A program made the position numbers and the translations under genes. This document shows positions 25,263 through 33,671 of a DNA stretch of 38,726 nucleotides, piece after piece. Position 1 is the first letter of the stretch. The number at the start of each line of letters is the position of its first letter. Source of the DNA: Lachnospiraceae bacterium (GTDB lineage Bacteria > Bacillota > Clostridia > Lachnospirales > Lachnospiraceae); contig JAAUZY010000104.1 of assembly GCA_014804355.1 (NCBI GenBank), forward strand, positions 1 to 38,726. Reading direction: 5' to 3'. Under the pieces are notes generated by a model. That model saw nothing but the letters and a program-made list of their open reading frames with translations. It was not told the DNA's origin and made no database searches.

Positions 25263-25328
25263 TTATGTCAACTATATATACATTATGTCAACCTATCGTG
25301 ACGTACAAATCATTGATATTATGTAAAC
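25263..25328. repeat. Three TTATGT(C/A)AAC repeats between ylmH and the CmpB-like gene
   Basis: TTATGTCAAC occurs at 25263-25272 and 25283-25292 (20-base period), and TTATGTAAAC at 25319-25328. Read on the minus strand they are (G)TTGACATAA and GTTTACATAA, so they may supply a -35 box for the membrane-protein gene or be a binding site. They match a 10-mer recurring across the window. Confidence 0.5.
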
Positions 25329-25335
25329 TAAAATT

Positions 25336-26100
25336 CTATCGGTAAACTTCCAGACTGATACGCACTTTACCTTTTCTGGTTTCTCCCTGTTCCTCCGTAT
25401 AGACAAACCTGCCGAATCCTCTTACGGTCACTGAGTCTTCTCTCTTAAGCGCATAACTGTTATTCTCTGTCAGTCTGCCGTTTACATAGACGCGTCCGGA
25501 TCGAAACAGTTCCAGACTGCGGCTTCTCGCAATATTGTACAATTTAGATATGACCGTGTCAATTCTGGGCGAAGAAACAGTCAGCGACACCGGCTCTCTG
25601 ACAGGCGTTGCCATCTGCTGTGTAACCTCAGTCATCTCACAGCGCACATGGGTATGCTTCACTTGCTCCAGATTCTCGATCAGATAGTTGGCAATGCCCT
25701 CCTGACAAAACACCACCGCCTCTTTGTCCTGCACAAAGATATCTCCCACGGTACAGCGTTCTATCCCAAGATTCATGATGGCTCCCAGAAAATCCCGATG
25801 GGAAAGCTGCTCCGCAAACTTAGACTGCAGCGGCTGAATCCGCAGGCAGACGATAGGGTACTGCACCTCATATCCCATAAACTCCGGTGAACCGAAACGT
25901 ATCATCTTCCGCTCACACAACGGACATCCTCCCTCCATATCGGTGCCCGCATATGCCACTTCTCGCTGTATCTCATAGAACGCCTGCTGTTCCGACAATC
26001 CGAGAAAAGGGGTGAATGTATAGATTCCGCTGTTATAGGAACGCTCCGCCAGCTCCAGCAGCCTTTTTTTCAATTGTTGCAATTCTTTATCATCCGCCAT
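25336..26100 (-). CDS. ylmH: YlmH-type S4-domain RNA-binding protein
   Basis: 254 residues of the YlmH family. The N-terminal region has a Phe-rich GIYTFTPFLGLSEQQAFYEI and the core IVCLRIQPLQSKFAEQLSHRDFLGAIMNLGIERCTVGDI, which marks the family. The C-terminal S4 fold (about 180-240) has IDTVISKLYNIARSRSLELF and GRVYVNG. In Bacillus YlmH binds the ribosome/tRNA and can support ribosome-associated quality control alongside RqcP. Residues around 65 hold a Cys-Pro-Leu-Cys pair (GGCPLCERK), an uncommon possible metal site. Usually it sits in a division cluster; here it is isolated. The ribosome site is weak (AGGAG ~15 bases off). Confidence 0.88.
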   Translation of the reverse strand: MADDKELQQLKKRLLELAERSYNSGIYTFTPFLGLSEQQAFYEIQREVAYAGTDMEGGCPLCERKMIRFGSPEFMGYEVQYPIVCLRIQPLQSKFAEQLSHRDFLGAIMNLGIERCTVGDIFVQDKEAVVFCQEGIANYLIENLEQVKHTHVRCEMTEVTQQMATPVREPVSLTVSSPRIDTVISKLYNIARSRSLELFRSGRVYVNGRLTENNSYALKREDSVTVRGFGRFVYTEEQGETRKGKVRISLEVYR

Positions 26101-26173
26101 GGTATCTTATTATGCTCCTGTTGCCGGTATATATTGACCGGATATTTCACCTGAATCTTCTGGCACGAAAGAA

Positions 26174-26203
26174 GGCGCATAATACTCTCATAGCTTATGC
26201 GCC
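26174..26203 (-). terminator. Hairpin terminator after the COG0523-like gene
   Basis: GGCGCATAA (26174-26182) pairs with TTATGCGCC (26195-26203). On the minus strand it is followed by TTCTTTC, and it lies 37 bases after the stop of the 26240-27169 gene. Confidence 0.6.
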
Positions 26204-26239
26204 CTATGAATCCCATTTATGATCTTATGCAGACATGCT

Positions 26240-27169
26240 CTACATAAAACTGATGATCTCGTCCTTCGGCGCTTTCGTCTGCCCTACGCTGATTGCATGA
26301 AGCACCGGTCCTTCTCCCTGATAATCCGCAAAATATTCTTTCTCAACTCTGGCTGTCACCTTCACCCACTGTTTGTCGGTCAATGTATTCGTCTTATCAT
26401 ATTCACAGGCAAACCCGAGAAACGCCATATCCTCCGCACAGCAGGTCATCGCCATCCTCCCCGGCACGAAATAACCCGGAGGAAAATCCTTCGGTTTCAG
26501 TACCATAGCGGTGAACTGAACGGTCTTACCCTCATAGCGTTCCAAGTGGTCAAGCGAATCCAGATACCAGATTCCGTATCCCTGATTGTTTAATTCGATA
26601 ACAGGCGATTTCAAATCATACGGCAGGTCCTCTTCCATGATTTCATTGATTTCTCCGTTAGAATCCTCGAATACAATCTCCGCCTTCGGGTTGATTGCTT
26701 TGACATTGCGCTTATAACTGCTCAGATCCTCCACGCCGTCACAACGGTTGAAAATAATAAGCTCTGACGCGCGAAGCTGCTCTGCAAGCAGGGACTTCAT
26801 ATTCGTAAAATACATCGGGAAAGTAGAGGCATCGATGATTGTCATCTGCTGCTCGATCTTCCAATGCCATGGCAGCTTCATCGCCTTATAGTTCCACATG
26901 CCGTTATATTCGATGATAATGCGTTCCGGCTTATGTTTTTTCTCCAGTTCGATCAACCGCGTCGTGTTAAACTCTTCCTCATCCTCGATCAATTCCAACT
27001 GCGTCCGGCTCATCTTGAGCAGATTTTCATCATACTCCTTCTCGCCCTCTTCACACAGAATCAACAGCGTCTTACCACGCACCTGAAAATAAGGCTGTGA
27101 AAGTGTATAGGTGATAAACTCTGTTTTACCGCTCTCCAGAAAACCATTAATCACATAGACCGGTTTCAT
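26240..27169 (-). CDS. CobW-type GTPase with C-terminal TIGR03943/DUF1980-like domain
   Basis: 309 residues. The GTPase half has Walker A GFLESGKTE (9-17), a divergent CobW motif, and G4-like NRCD around residue 150. It lacks the usual CxCC zinc motif near residue 65, having LLKMSRTQLELIED there. The C-terminal ~110 residues (from KSPVIELNNQGYG) resemble the YcgQ/TIGR03943 domain, with WYLDSLDHLERYEG, GRMAMTCCAEDMAFLGFAC and AISVGQTKAP. That domain is thought to bind metal via its paired Cys. It lies 26 bases after the His-rich COG0523 gene, so they form a probable metal-handling pair. GGGAG lies seven bases before ATG 27169. Confidence 0.85.
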   Translation of the reverse strand: MKPVYVINGFLESGKTEFITYTLSQPYFQVRGKTLLILCEEGEKEYDENLLKMSRTQLELIEDEEEFNTTRLIELEKKHKPERIIIEYNGMWNYKAMKLPWHWKIEQQMTIIDASTFPMYFTNMKSLLAEQLRASELIIFNRCDGVEDLSSYKRNVKAINPKAEIVFEDSNGEINEIMEEDLPYDLKSPVIELNNQGYGIWYLDSLDHLERYEGKTVQFTAMVLKPKDFPPGYFVPGRMAMTCCAEDMAFLGFACEYDKTNTLTDKQWVKVTARVEKEYFADYQGEGPVLHAISVGQTKAPKDEIISFM

Positions 27170-27194
27170 AAAATACTCCCATCCTTCCCGACAT

Positions 27195-28409
27195 CTATTT
27201 TTTGAATAATTCTGCCAGCTTATCTTCTTTCAGCTTAGAACCGATCACACAGAATTTGCCTGTCACATCGGGCTTACCGTCCCTGACATTACTCTCTTCC
27301 GGCACATAATCGAAATAAATCCAGCCGCCGTCCGTCGAAGGAACCATCCCCTTCGCACGCAAAACAATACCATACTTCTCATCCTGATCCAATTCCGCCA
27401 AAATATGCTCTATCTCCGCCTTCGTATAAGCGGCAGGGGTCTCCATTCCCCAGCTTGTAAATATTTCATCGGCATGATGGTGATGATGCTCGTGTCCGTG
27501 CTCATGATCATGCTCGTGGTGTTCGTGCTCGACATGACCGTGGTGATGTTCATGCTCGTCATGATCGTGATGGTGCTCATGTTCGTCGTGATCATGGTCG
27601 TGATGATGATCGTGCTCATCGTGGCCATGATCGTGATGATGGTCATGCTCTCCGTGCTCATGATCGTGGTCATGTTCATGATGGTGCTCGTGCTCATCGT
27701 CGTGTTCGTGGTCATGATGATCATGGTCGTGGCAGCCGCACGTGCAGTCCGGACCGTGGTCGTGTTCCTCATGATGTGCCATTACTTCCTGCATAAGCTC
27801 CGCCTCGAGATCTTTCGCACCCTCGATCGTTTCCAGGATATCTTTACCTTCCAGAGAATCCCACGGTGTCGTGATGATGGTCGCTTTCGCATTATGCTCC
27901 CGAATCATCTCCACGCAGGCAGTCAGCTTTTCTTCACTCAGCTTATCCGTCCGGCTGAGAATGATCGTTCCGGCGTGCTCGATCTGGTTGATGAAGAACT
28001 CACCGAAATTCTTGATATACATCTTGCATTTGCAGGCATCCACAACCGCAACAGCACTGTTGAGCTCTACCTCTCTGTCCGCCATTGCATCCTGTACTGC
28101 CTTCATTACATCGGACAACTTGCCCACACCCGAAGGCTCGATCAATACGCGCTCCGGTGTATAAGTATCCAGCACCTCCCGAAGCGAAGCCCCGAAGTCA
28201 CCCACAAGCGAGCAACAGATACAGCCGGAGTTCATCTCCTTAATCTCAATCCCCGCCTCTTTCAGAAATCCGCCGTCTATACCGATCTCGCCAAACTCAT
28301 TCTCGATCAGTACAACTTTCGTATCTGCAAGAGCCTCCTTTAACAGTTTCTTGATCAGCGTCGTCTTACCTGCGCCAAGAAACCCCGACACTATGTCAAT
28401 TTTCGTCAC
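27195..28409 (-). CDS. COG0523 zinc-type metallochaperone GTPase with long His-rich tract
   Basis: 404 residues. Walker A is GFLGAGKTT (9-17), the CxCC zinc motif GCICCSL (63-69), EPSG (92-95) and SRTD (153-156). Residues 212-313 are an almost pure His/Asp/Glu tract with a CTCGC knot, which can bind many metal ions. The CobW C-terminal domain follows (IFTSWGMETPAAYTK to the end). These GTPases deliver Zn (or other metals) to apo-enzymes. Start GTG 28409 has only a weak ribosome site. The tract is unusually long and made of repeated CATGATCATG-like DNA, prone to slippage. A Zur site was not recognised. Confidence 0.94.
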   Translation of the reverse strand: MTKIDIVSGFLGAGKTTLIKKLLKEALADTKVVLIENEFGEIGIDGGFLKEAGIEIKEMNSGCICCSLVGDFGASLREVLDTYTPERVLIEPSGVGKLSDVMKAVQDAMADREVELNSAVAVVDACKCKMYIKNFGEFFINQIEHAGTIILSRTDKLSEEKLTACVEMIREHNAKATIITTPWDSLEGKDILETIEGAKDLEAELMQEVMAHHEEHDHGPDCTCGCHDHDHHDHEHDDEHEHHHEHDHDHEHGEHDHHHDHGHDEHDHHHDHDHDEHEHHHDHDEHEHHHGHVEHEHHEHDHEHGHEHHHHHADEIFTSWGMETPAAYTKAEIEHILAELDQDEKYGIVLRAKGMVPSTDGGWIYFDYVPEESNVRDGKPDVTGKFCVIGSKLKEDKLAELFKK

Positions 28410-28553
28410 AACAACACACCAGCCTTTCCCGTCAATCTGTTCTATTATTTTATAATCCAGACCTCTGAATCTTTTTCCTTTTTGACCTTATTATTCTCTT
28501 CCATTTTCGTGAATATGTCAAGAAACACACCACAGAATTAATAGGATTTTAAT

Positions 28554-29429
28554 TTAATCTATTGTCACCCTGTAATCTGCCGCAAATGTCTCTCCCGCAT
28601 TAAGAACCTGCATCCATTCGCGATCTTTCCACTCTCCCGTATAACCCGCTCTGTCGCATCTGCCATACCATGGCTCGATACAGATAAAAGGAGCATTCTT
28701 CTTCGGCGGTGACCAGATTCCGAACAGGGGCGCATCGAAGGTTACCGTCAGGTATGGCTTTCCGTCCGGCTTCACTAACGCTACACTGTGAGCCTGATCA
28801 TGCTCGATCACCAGCGCGTCATTGTCAAAAAGGTTCTCCGTTATCGGCAGTATACCGTTTTTGAGTTTGTAAGCCGCCTTTTTCTCACCAATCAGTCCGT
28901 TATCCAAACCGGAAGAAATCACCTGCTCCTGCGCATCAAACAAAAGACTGTAATCTGTCTGCTTCGTCCCCTCCACAATGGGGCATAAAAAGGCCGGATG
29001 TCCGCCGATGGAGAAGTGCATGGGCTCTTTCGCCGGATTCTTCACCCGCCATTTGACAATTACCGTCTGATCCTCCAATTCATATCCCAGCTCCAAGATA
29101 AAAGGATATGGGTATTTTGCCAATGTGCCCTCATCCGATTGAAGCGTAAACCATACTTCCGTGGCCGACTGACTTTTCAGTTTAAATTCCATGTCTCTGG
29201 CAAATCCATGCTGTCCCATCGGATATTCCCTGCCGTCCTGCCGGTAAACACCATCCTGTAAGCCCCCTACTAACGGGAAAAGCACGGGCGAAGTTCTCTT
29301 CCAATACCGTGGGTCCGCATTCCACATATATTCTGTGCCCGTGGCAATCTTCTTAAGCGATTTAAGCTCCGCTCCCATGCTGTCAACCTGTATCGTAATC
29401 CTGTCATTACTGATTTGAAATAAAGCCAT
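28554..29429 (-). CDS. Aldose 1-epimerase family protein (LacX/GalM-like)
   Basis: Probable mutarotase-type sugar epimerase, 291 residues. Landmarks are MGAELKSLKK near residue 18, YWKRTSPVLFPLVGG (42-56), GQHGFARDMEF with His near 74, GGHPAFLCPI with a second His, and a C-terminal FICIEPWYGRCDR carrying the expected Glu base. The divergent GalM-like branch is common in Firmicutes; substrate could be glucose, galactose or a sugar phosphate. AGGAGAGGGGG lies just before ATG 29429. It appears as a single-gene unit. Confidence 0.88.
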   Translation of the reverse strand: MALFQISNDRITIQVDSMGAELKSLKKIATGTEYMWNADPRYWKRTSPVLFPLVGGLQDGVYRQDGREYPMGQHGFARDMEFKLKSQSATEVWFTLQSDEGTLAKYPYPFILELGYELEDQTVIVKWRVKNPAKEPMHFSIGGHPAFLCPIVEGTKQTDYSLLFDAQEQVISSGLDNGLIGEKKAAYKLKNGILPITENLFDNDALVIEHDQAHSVALVKPDGKPYLTVTFDAPLFGIWSPPKKNAPFICIEPWYGRCDRAGYTGEWKDREWMQVLNAGETFAADYRVTID

Positions 29430-29550
29430 AGATATCCCCCTCTCCTGTCATTTTATCTTACCACATTTTCCGTCTACCGCATATCATTATACGACATTTT
29501 TACCGTTACCGCTCAGCCATCAAATACTCGCCGCCCATTTCACCGCCGCC

Positions 29551-30561
29551 TCACTTCTGTGTATTGTGGGCGAGCCCCGCCGACGTACTCAGCTTATGCC
29601 GCAGTATAAACGCCTCCGTATGATATTTGTGCTTCGGAAGTTCGATGGCAAGCGCTTCCAGACGTATTTCCAGCCAATCAGTCATGCTCTGCTCGTCCGC
29701 TTTCCGGATTCGCCGCCTTTCACCGACTTGATATGATTTACTGTTTGATAGATAGGGAATCACGATATTTACTTCTTCCCCGTGTCTGTCCACAACATAC
29801 TCGTCTCCTTGCTTTAAATAAGCTTCCAGCAGACACTCGTAGGAATCCGGTATAACCTCCAACTGCTCTTTCACAGAGCTGGCACGCTCCCGCAACCGGC
29901 ATTTCCCCTCTAAATCCTCCGCCAGATACTGCGCATATCCAATCTCCCAGTGCACTTCGTAACGAGCGTTATTTTTCTCCCACTCACGAAAAACAGACTC
30001 CGCTTTCTCATAAAACTCCTCCGAGCATTTGCGTATCTCTTCCCCACATACAGAAGATTCTTTCCGGAGCGTCTCCAGCAGATATGCCGTTTCACTGCTC
30101 ATCCGCTCTTTCGCCCACTCCACCTCGATCCGATTATCCACTAAATACTGATGTAGCTGTGCGATCCCGCACATATCAAAATCGAGTTTACATAACTTCT
30201 CTCCCCGCAGGTCGTACAGCACAACTGCATTTCTATTTCCGCCAACTCCTATTTTACAGAATCCGATCTCATCCAACGTAAAATTTTTTCTCTTTCCAAT
30301 TAAGTTTACATAACACAACTCCATCTCTTCCACAATCAACTTCCTGTTACAATAGATTACAAAGCAGCCCACGCCGAAAAGCAGCATACACAGAAGCGGC
30401 AGATACAGGAGCGCTCCTCCGCCTCTGTCCGACGGATGTAACAGACGCATGATCAGTATAAAAATGGCGAACGCGATCGCAAGTACACCGCACAAAAGCG
30501 CCGTCCTGTTCTCTCTGACCTGAAATCTGATTCCTTCTTCTATTTCCGTATCCGTGCTCAT
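29551..30561 (-). CDS. Two-helix membrane protein of unknown function
   Basis: 336 residues, family not recognised with confidence. Two membrane segments lie near residues 20-40 (TALLCGVLAIAFAIFILIM) and 50-72 (LLYLPLLCMLLFGVGCFVIY). A beta-rich PH-like module follows (residues 75-140: RKLIVEEMELCYVNLIGKRK), then a helical, Glu-rich soluble region. It carries two TTATGTAAAC copies (30186, 30304) inside codons. GGAGGTG lies six bases before ATG 30561, preferred over ATG 30606. The gene begins 41 bases after the secreted protease gene on the same strand and is probably co-transcribed. Function may relate to that protease. Confidence 0.7.
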   Translation of the reverse strand: MSTDTEIEEGIRFQVRENRTALLCGVLAIAFAIFILIMRLLHPSDRGGGALLYLPLLCMLLFGVGCFVIYCNRKLIVEEMELCYVNLIGKRKNFTLDEIGFCKIGVGGNRNAVVLYDLRGEKLCKLDFDMCGIAQLHQYLVDNRIEVEWAKERMSSETAYLLETLRKESSVCGEEIRKCSEEFYEKAESVFREWEKNNARYEVHWEIGYAQYLAEDLEGKCRLRERASSVKEQLEVIPDSYECLLEAYLKQGDEYVVDRHGEEVNIVIPYLSNSKSYQVGERRRIRKADEQSMTDWLEIRLEALAIELPKHKYHTEAFILRHKLSTSAGLAHNTQK

Positions 30562-30602
30562 ACTTGCACCTCCATGTCTTTCCTGACACCTCACAGTCCC
30601 GT

Positions 30603-31415
30603 TCATTCATCCGCTATATCCTCTCCCATGATCTCCTCATATGACTGTATGATATCCGCCAACGGTACGAATGCGGCATCATTATTCTGGGTGCCTCCCG
30701 TAGTCATGCCGACCAGATATCCCCGTCCGTCGAAAGCGCCGCCTCCCGACATTCCCGGCTTGACGAATCCACGCCCGTACAACATATATCCGTCGAAATA
30801 ATCTATATAGACCCGCGGATGCTCCACCACGATCTCATAAAAAGTCGATTCATTCGTTTCCGATCCGGAATCTACACAGAATATCGTACTCTTCCGCGCC
30901 AGCCGGTCATATACTTTCTCATCTATACGGGCAGATTGCAGCCTCATAAGCTCGTCATAGGTAAACTGTCCGTTGTCTATCGTCAGAAAGCCTATGTCAA
31001 ACCGTTCGTCCACTCCGGCTGTCTGTGCATCCATATAGTACCCTTGCGGAAAATACACATAACTTTCCGCGGTATCCCAATATTCCAATACATGCCTGTT
31101 GGTAACAATCACCACTTTCTCAGGCGTCATCTTACAGATTATCCCGCTTCCATGAGCATTCCCCATCTGAATCCGTACAACACATGTTTTTACATTTTCA
31201 TATGCTTTTGCGCAATCTTCCGTCTCCAGAACCGGGGTTCTCGCAAGCCCCAGCGCCAGCATGCCTTCATAAATCTCCCGATCCGTCACCGTCTGAATCA
31301 GATGCGGTCTCTCCTGTGCCTGCGCGTATACGGGCGGGACTGTAAGTATAAGCGCCCAAATCAAAACAGGCAGAGCCATAATCATATATCGTCTATGCCT
31401 CATAGTAGTAACCAT
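30603..31415 (-). CDS. Secreted trypsin-like serine protease
   Basis: 270 residues with an N-terminal signal (MIMALPVLIWALILTVPPVYA, cleavage after AQA likely). A catalytic triad is visible: His108 in VTNRHVLE, Asp140 in RFDIGFL and Ser223 in GMSGGGAF. This is a chymotrypsin-fold protease without the PDZ domain of HtrA. GAGG lies seven bases before ATG 31415. The product is likely exported or membrane-anchored at its N-terminus. The following membrane-protein gene may share the transcript. Substrate unknown. Confidence 0.85.
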   Translation of the reverse strand: MVTTMRHRRYMIMALPVLIWALILTVPPVYAQAQERPHLIQTVTDREIYEGMLALGLARTPVLETEDCAKAYENVKTCVVRIQMGNAHGSGIICKMTPEKVVIVTNRHVLEYWDTAESYVYFPQGYYMDAQTAGVDERFDIGFLTIDNGQFTYDELMRLQSARIDEKVYDRLARKSTIFCVDSGSETNESTFYEIVVEHPRVYIDYFDGYMLYGRGFVKPGMSGGGAFDGRGYLVGMTTGGTQNNDAAFVPLADIIQSYEEIMGEDIADE

Positions 31416-31496
31416 GCCCTTCCCTCAACAGACAAGTGTTCATGCAATGCATTTCCTTAACAACAAGAAAATTTGCACCGCCAACTCGAAATACAC

Positions 31497-31527
31497 AAAA
31501 ATCTCTCCTATATGGGAGAGATTTTTA
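31497..31527. terminator. Strong hairpin terminator after rnpB
   Basis: Stem AAAAATCTCTCC/GGGAGAGATTTTT with a short TATAT loop. It is symmetrical and T-rich on both strands, so it probably works both ways. Confidence 0.85.
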
Positions 31528-31544
31528 TGAGAAAAATCTTATGT

Positions 31545-31945
31545 AAACCAAGCAGAACGATAAGCCGGGTTATGTCGTGAATGATCATCTATCTAGGATA
31601 TCCGTTACCGGATATCTCGAGCGACCCACCTGAAAGCAGATCGGGCCAATCTGTCGCTTTCGTTTCGGTCTTGCTTCGGATGGGGTTTACACAGCCTGCA
31701 CCGTTACCGTTGCAGCGGTAGTCTCTTACACTGCCATTCCACCATCACTATGCAATGTAGTATTGCGTCACAATGCTTTCACATTGTTCCGCAAAACTAC
31801 GCATAGCAGTTTCTTTTCTGTTGCACTAGCCTTGGAGTCACCTCCACCGGACGTTATCCGGCATCCTGCCCTGTGAAGCCCGGACTTTCCTCACCTGTAC
31901 CCTTGCGTCTGTACAGCCGCGATCATTTATTCTACTTGGTTTGCT
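31545..31945 (-). ncRNA. rnpB: RNase P RNA (class A)
   Basis: Catalytic RNA that matures tRNA 5' ends. Universal elements on the minus strand: GAGGAAAGTCCGGGCT near the 5' end, GGTAACGGTGCAGGCTG and AAACCCCATCCG in the middle, then GGGTCGCTCGAGATATCC and a 3' end with ACATAACCCGGCTTATC. P1 is formed by AAACCAAG (31935-31942) and CTTGGTTT (31545-31552), which fixes the ends to within a few bases. It is ~400 nt and fills most of the gene-free stretch 31416-31983. Flanking TTATGTAAAC words lie at 31539 and 31958. The promoter is not clear. Confidence 0.95.
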
Positions 31946-31983
31946 GCTCCTCCATACTTATGTAAACTTAAACTTTATTCCTG

Positions 31984-33639
31984 TTAAACGTCAAAACAGC
32001 TTCCGCCCACAAACTCTCTGCATAAAGAATTCTTCGGCAATTCCTCACTGCTGACTCCCAGAAAATATTCTAAGAACTTTAAGAGTCTCTTTGCCTCATG
32101 GTACTCCGGCTCTCCTTTTCTGATGTTAAACAGAAGCGGCTCCGCATACTGCTTGATCACCGAAAGCTCATAGATCATGGCAGAATTGAACATGGCATCG
32201 GCCTCCTCCTGAAAGGGGAAAATATACTTCTCCTCTCCGCGTCTGACCGATGGCCACATAGCGATCGTCTTCTCCGCGGAAGTTCCACGCGTTCTGGCAT
32301 CTCTAACCATCCGACGCAACAGCCTGCCGTCAGTCGTGGGAATACGGTTATGTTCATCCACATTTAAGCAGGTGAGCGCACTGATATAGATCTTATATTT
32401 ACTCTCCGCCGGCAGGGAATGGGACATCTTCTCGTTGAGTCCGTGGATTCCTTCGATCACAAGAATATCGTCCGCTTCCAGCTTCGTAATCTTACCGCTG
32501 TACTCTCTCTTGCCGGTCTTGAAATTGAAGGTAGGAAGTTTCACTTCCTTACCCGCCAGCAGATCGCTCATATCCTGATTAAACTGCTCCACATCCAGCG
32601 CCTCCAGACACTCATAATCAGGCTTTCCCTGCTCGTCGAGGGGCGTATCCTCATGATTCAGATAATAATTATCCAGCCCGATGGGATGAGGCTTAAGCCC
32701 ATAAGTACGAAGCTGTATGGATAATCTGTGAGAAAAGGTCGTTTTACCGGAGGATGAAGGCCCCGCGATCATAACGAACTTCACGCCCTCGCGCCTTGCA
32801 ATATCTCTGGCAATCTCGCTGATCCTGCGCTCCTGAAACGCCTCCTGTACGAGAATCAGGTCTGCAATGTCTCCCTGACAGATCTTATCATTTAAGTCTC
32901 CTACCGTATCTATTCCCATCTCTATGCCCCATTCGCATGTCGTCATGAGCGTACGGAACAGCTTCGGCTTGGGCACGAATTCCGGTAGTTTCTCCGGTTC
33001 CTCCTTCTCCGGCAGGAGTAAGATCATGCCCTCTTCATACGGGAACAGGTCAAACTGTCGTATATATCCCGTGCTGGGCAACATATAGCCGTAATAATAA
33101 TCATAATAATCACCCAGACAGTATACGTTTATATTGGAACTTCTGCGATATCTGAAAAGAGAAACTTTATCTTCCATACCGAGTTCCTTAAAAAGCGCCA
33201 CTGCCTCATCGGCCGGATATGCTTTCTTAGTCACCAGCATATCCATATCCGCTAACTCGCCCATGCGGTCCTTGACCTTCCCGATCGTCTCTGCATCCAT
33301 TTTAAGACCGTGTTTGAAGCTGCAATAATATCCCGCTCCGATAGCAAACTCCACTTTTACATTGACGGCCGCTTCCATACCCACTATATCTTTGATCGCC
33401 TTCATCATCAACATAATAGCGGAGCGTACATAGGTCTTATGTCCGATCACATTTTCATATGTAATAAATTCCAGCTCACAGTCATGCTCCGCCCGCTTCA
33501 TCAGCTCCCGTATCTTGCCGTCCGCTACGACAAGCGCGATCTGACTGGTACATTCATTCTGGTATTCTTCTGCGATCAGCTCATATTGAATTCCGTCCTC
33601 AAACTGTCTCTCCTGCCCGTTAATCCTGATCGTAACCAT
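31984..33639 (-). CDS. Nucleoside (uridine-type) kinase with TGS/ThrRS-like N-terminus
   Basis: 551 residues. The N-terminal ~60 are TGS-like (MVTIRINGQERQFEDG). Next comes a ThrRS-editing-like domain with VKVEFAIGAGYYCSFKHG, and YPADEAVALFKELGMEDK. The C-terminal part is a uridine-kinase-type P-loop domain with Walker A IAGPSSSGKTTFSHR (about 291-305) and DNYYLNHEDTPLDE. Such fused proteins are widespread in Firmicutes and annotated as nucleoside kinases; the editing-domain remnant has no proven role. The start is ATG 33639 (GGGGAGGAG ~10 bases upstream), not 33717. It follows trmK by 32 bases. Confidence 0.9.
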   Translation of the reverse strand: MVTIRINGQERQFEDGIQYELIAEEYQNECTSQIALVVADGKIRELMKRAEHDCELEFITYENVIGHKTYVRSAIMLMMKAIKDIVGMEAAVNVKVEFAIGAGYYCSFKHGLKMDAETIGKVKDRMGELADMDMLVTKKAYPADEAVALFKELGMEDKVSLFRYRRSSNINVYCLGDYYDYYYGYMLPSTGYIRQFDLFPYEEGMILLLPEKEEPEKLPEFVPKPKLFRTLMTTCEWGIEMGIDTVGDLNDKICQGDIADLILVQEAFQERRISEIARDIARREGVKFVMIAGPSSSGKTTFSHRLSIQLRTYGLKPHPIGLDNYYLNHEDTPLDEQGKPDYECLEALDVEQFNQDMSDLLAGKEVKLPTFNFKTGKREYSGKITKLEADDILVIEGIHGLNEKMSHSLPAESKYKIYISALTCLNVDEHNRIPTTDGRLLRRMVRDARTRGTSAEKTIAMWPSVRRGEEKYIFPFQEEADAMFNSAMIYELSVIKQYAEPLLFNIRKGEPEYHEAKRLLKFLEYFLGVSSEELPKNSLCREFVGGSCFDV

Positions 33640-33671
33640 AAATATAATCTCCTCCCCTTTTTGCCATTGTT

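Noticed and set aside
27471..27776. CRISPR-like or tandem repeat array
   Set aside because: The repeats encode the His/Asp/Glu tract in frame; there are no spacers.
27405..28343. A 312-codon plus-strand open frame opposite the His-rich GTPase
   Set aside because: It is the antisense of CATGAT-type repeats, giving a low-complexity Met/Val string, and lacks a ribosome site.
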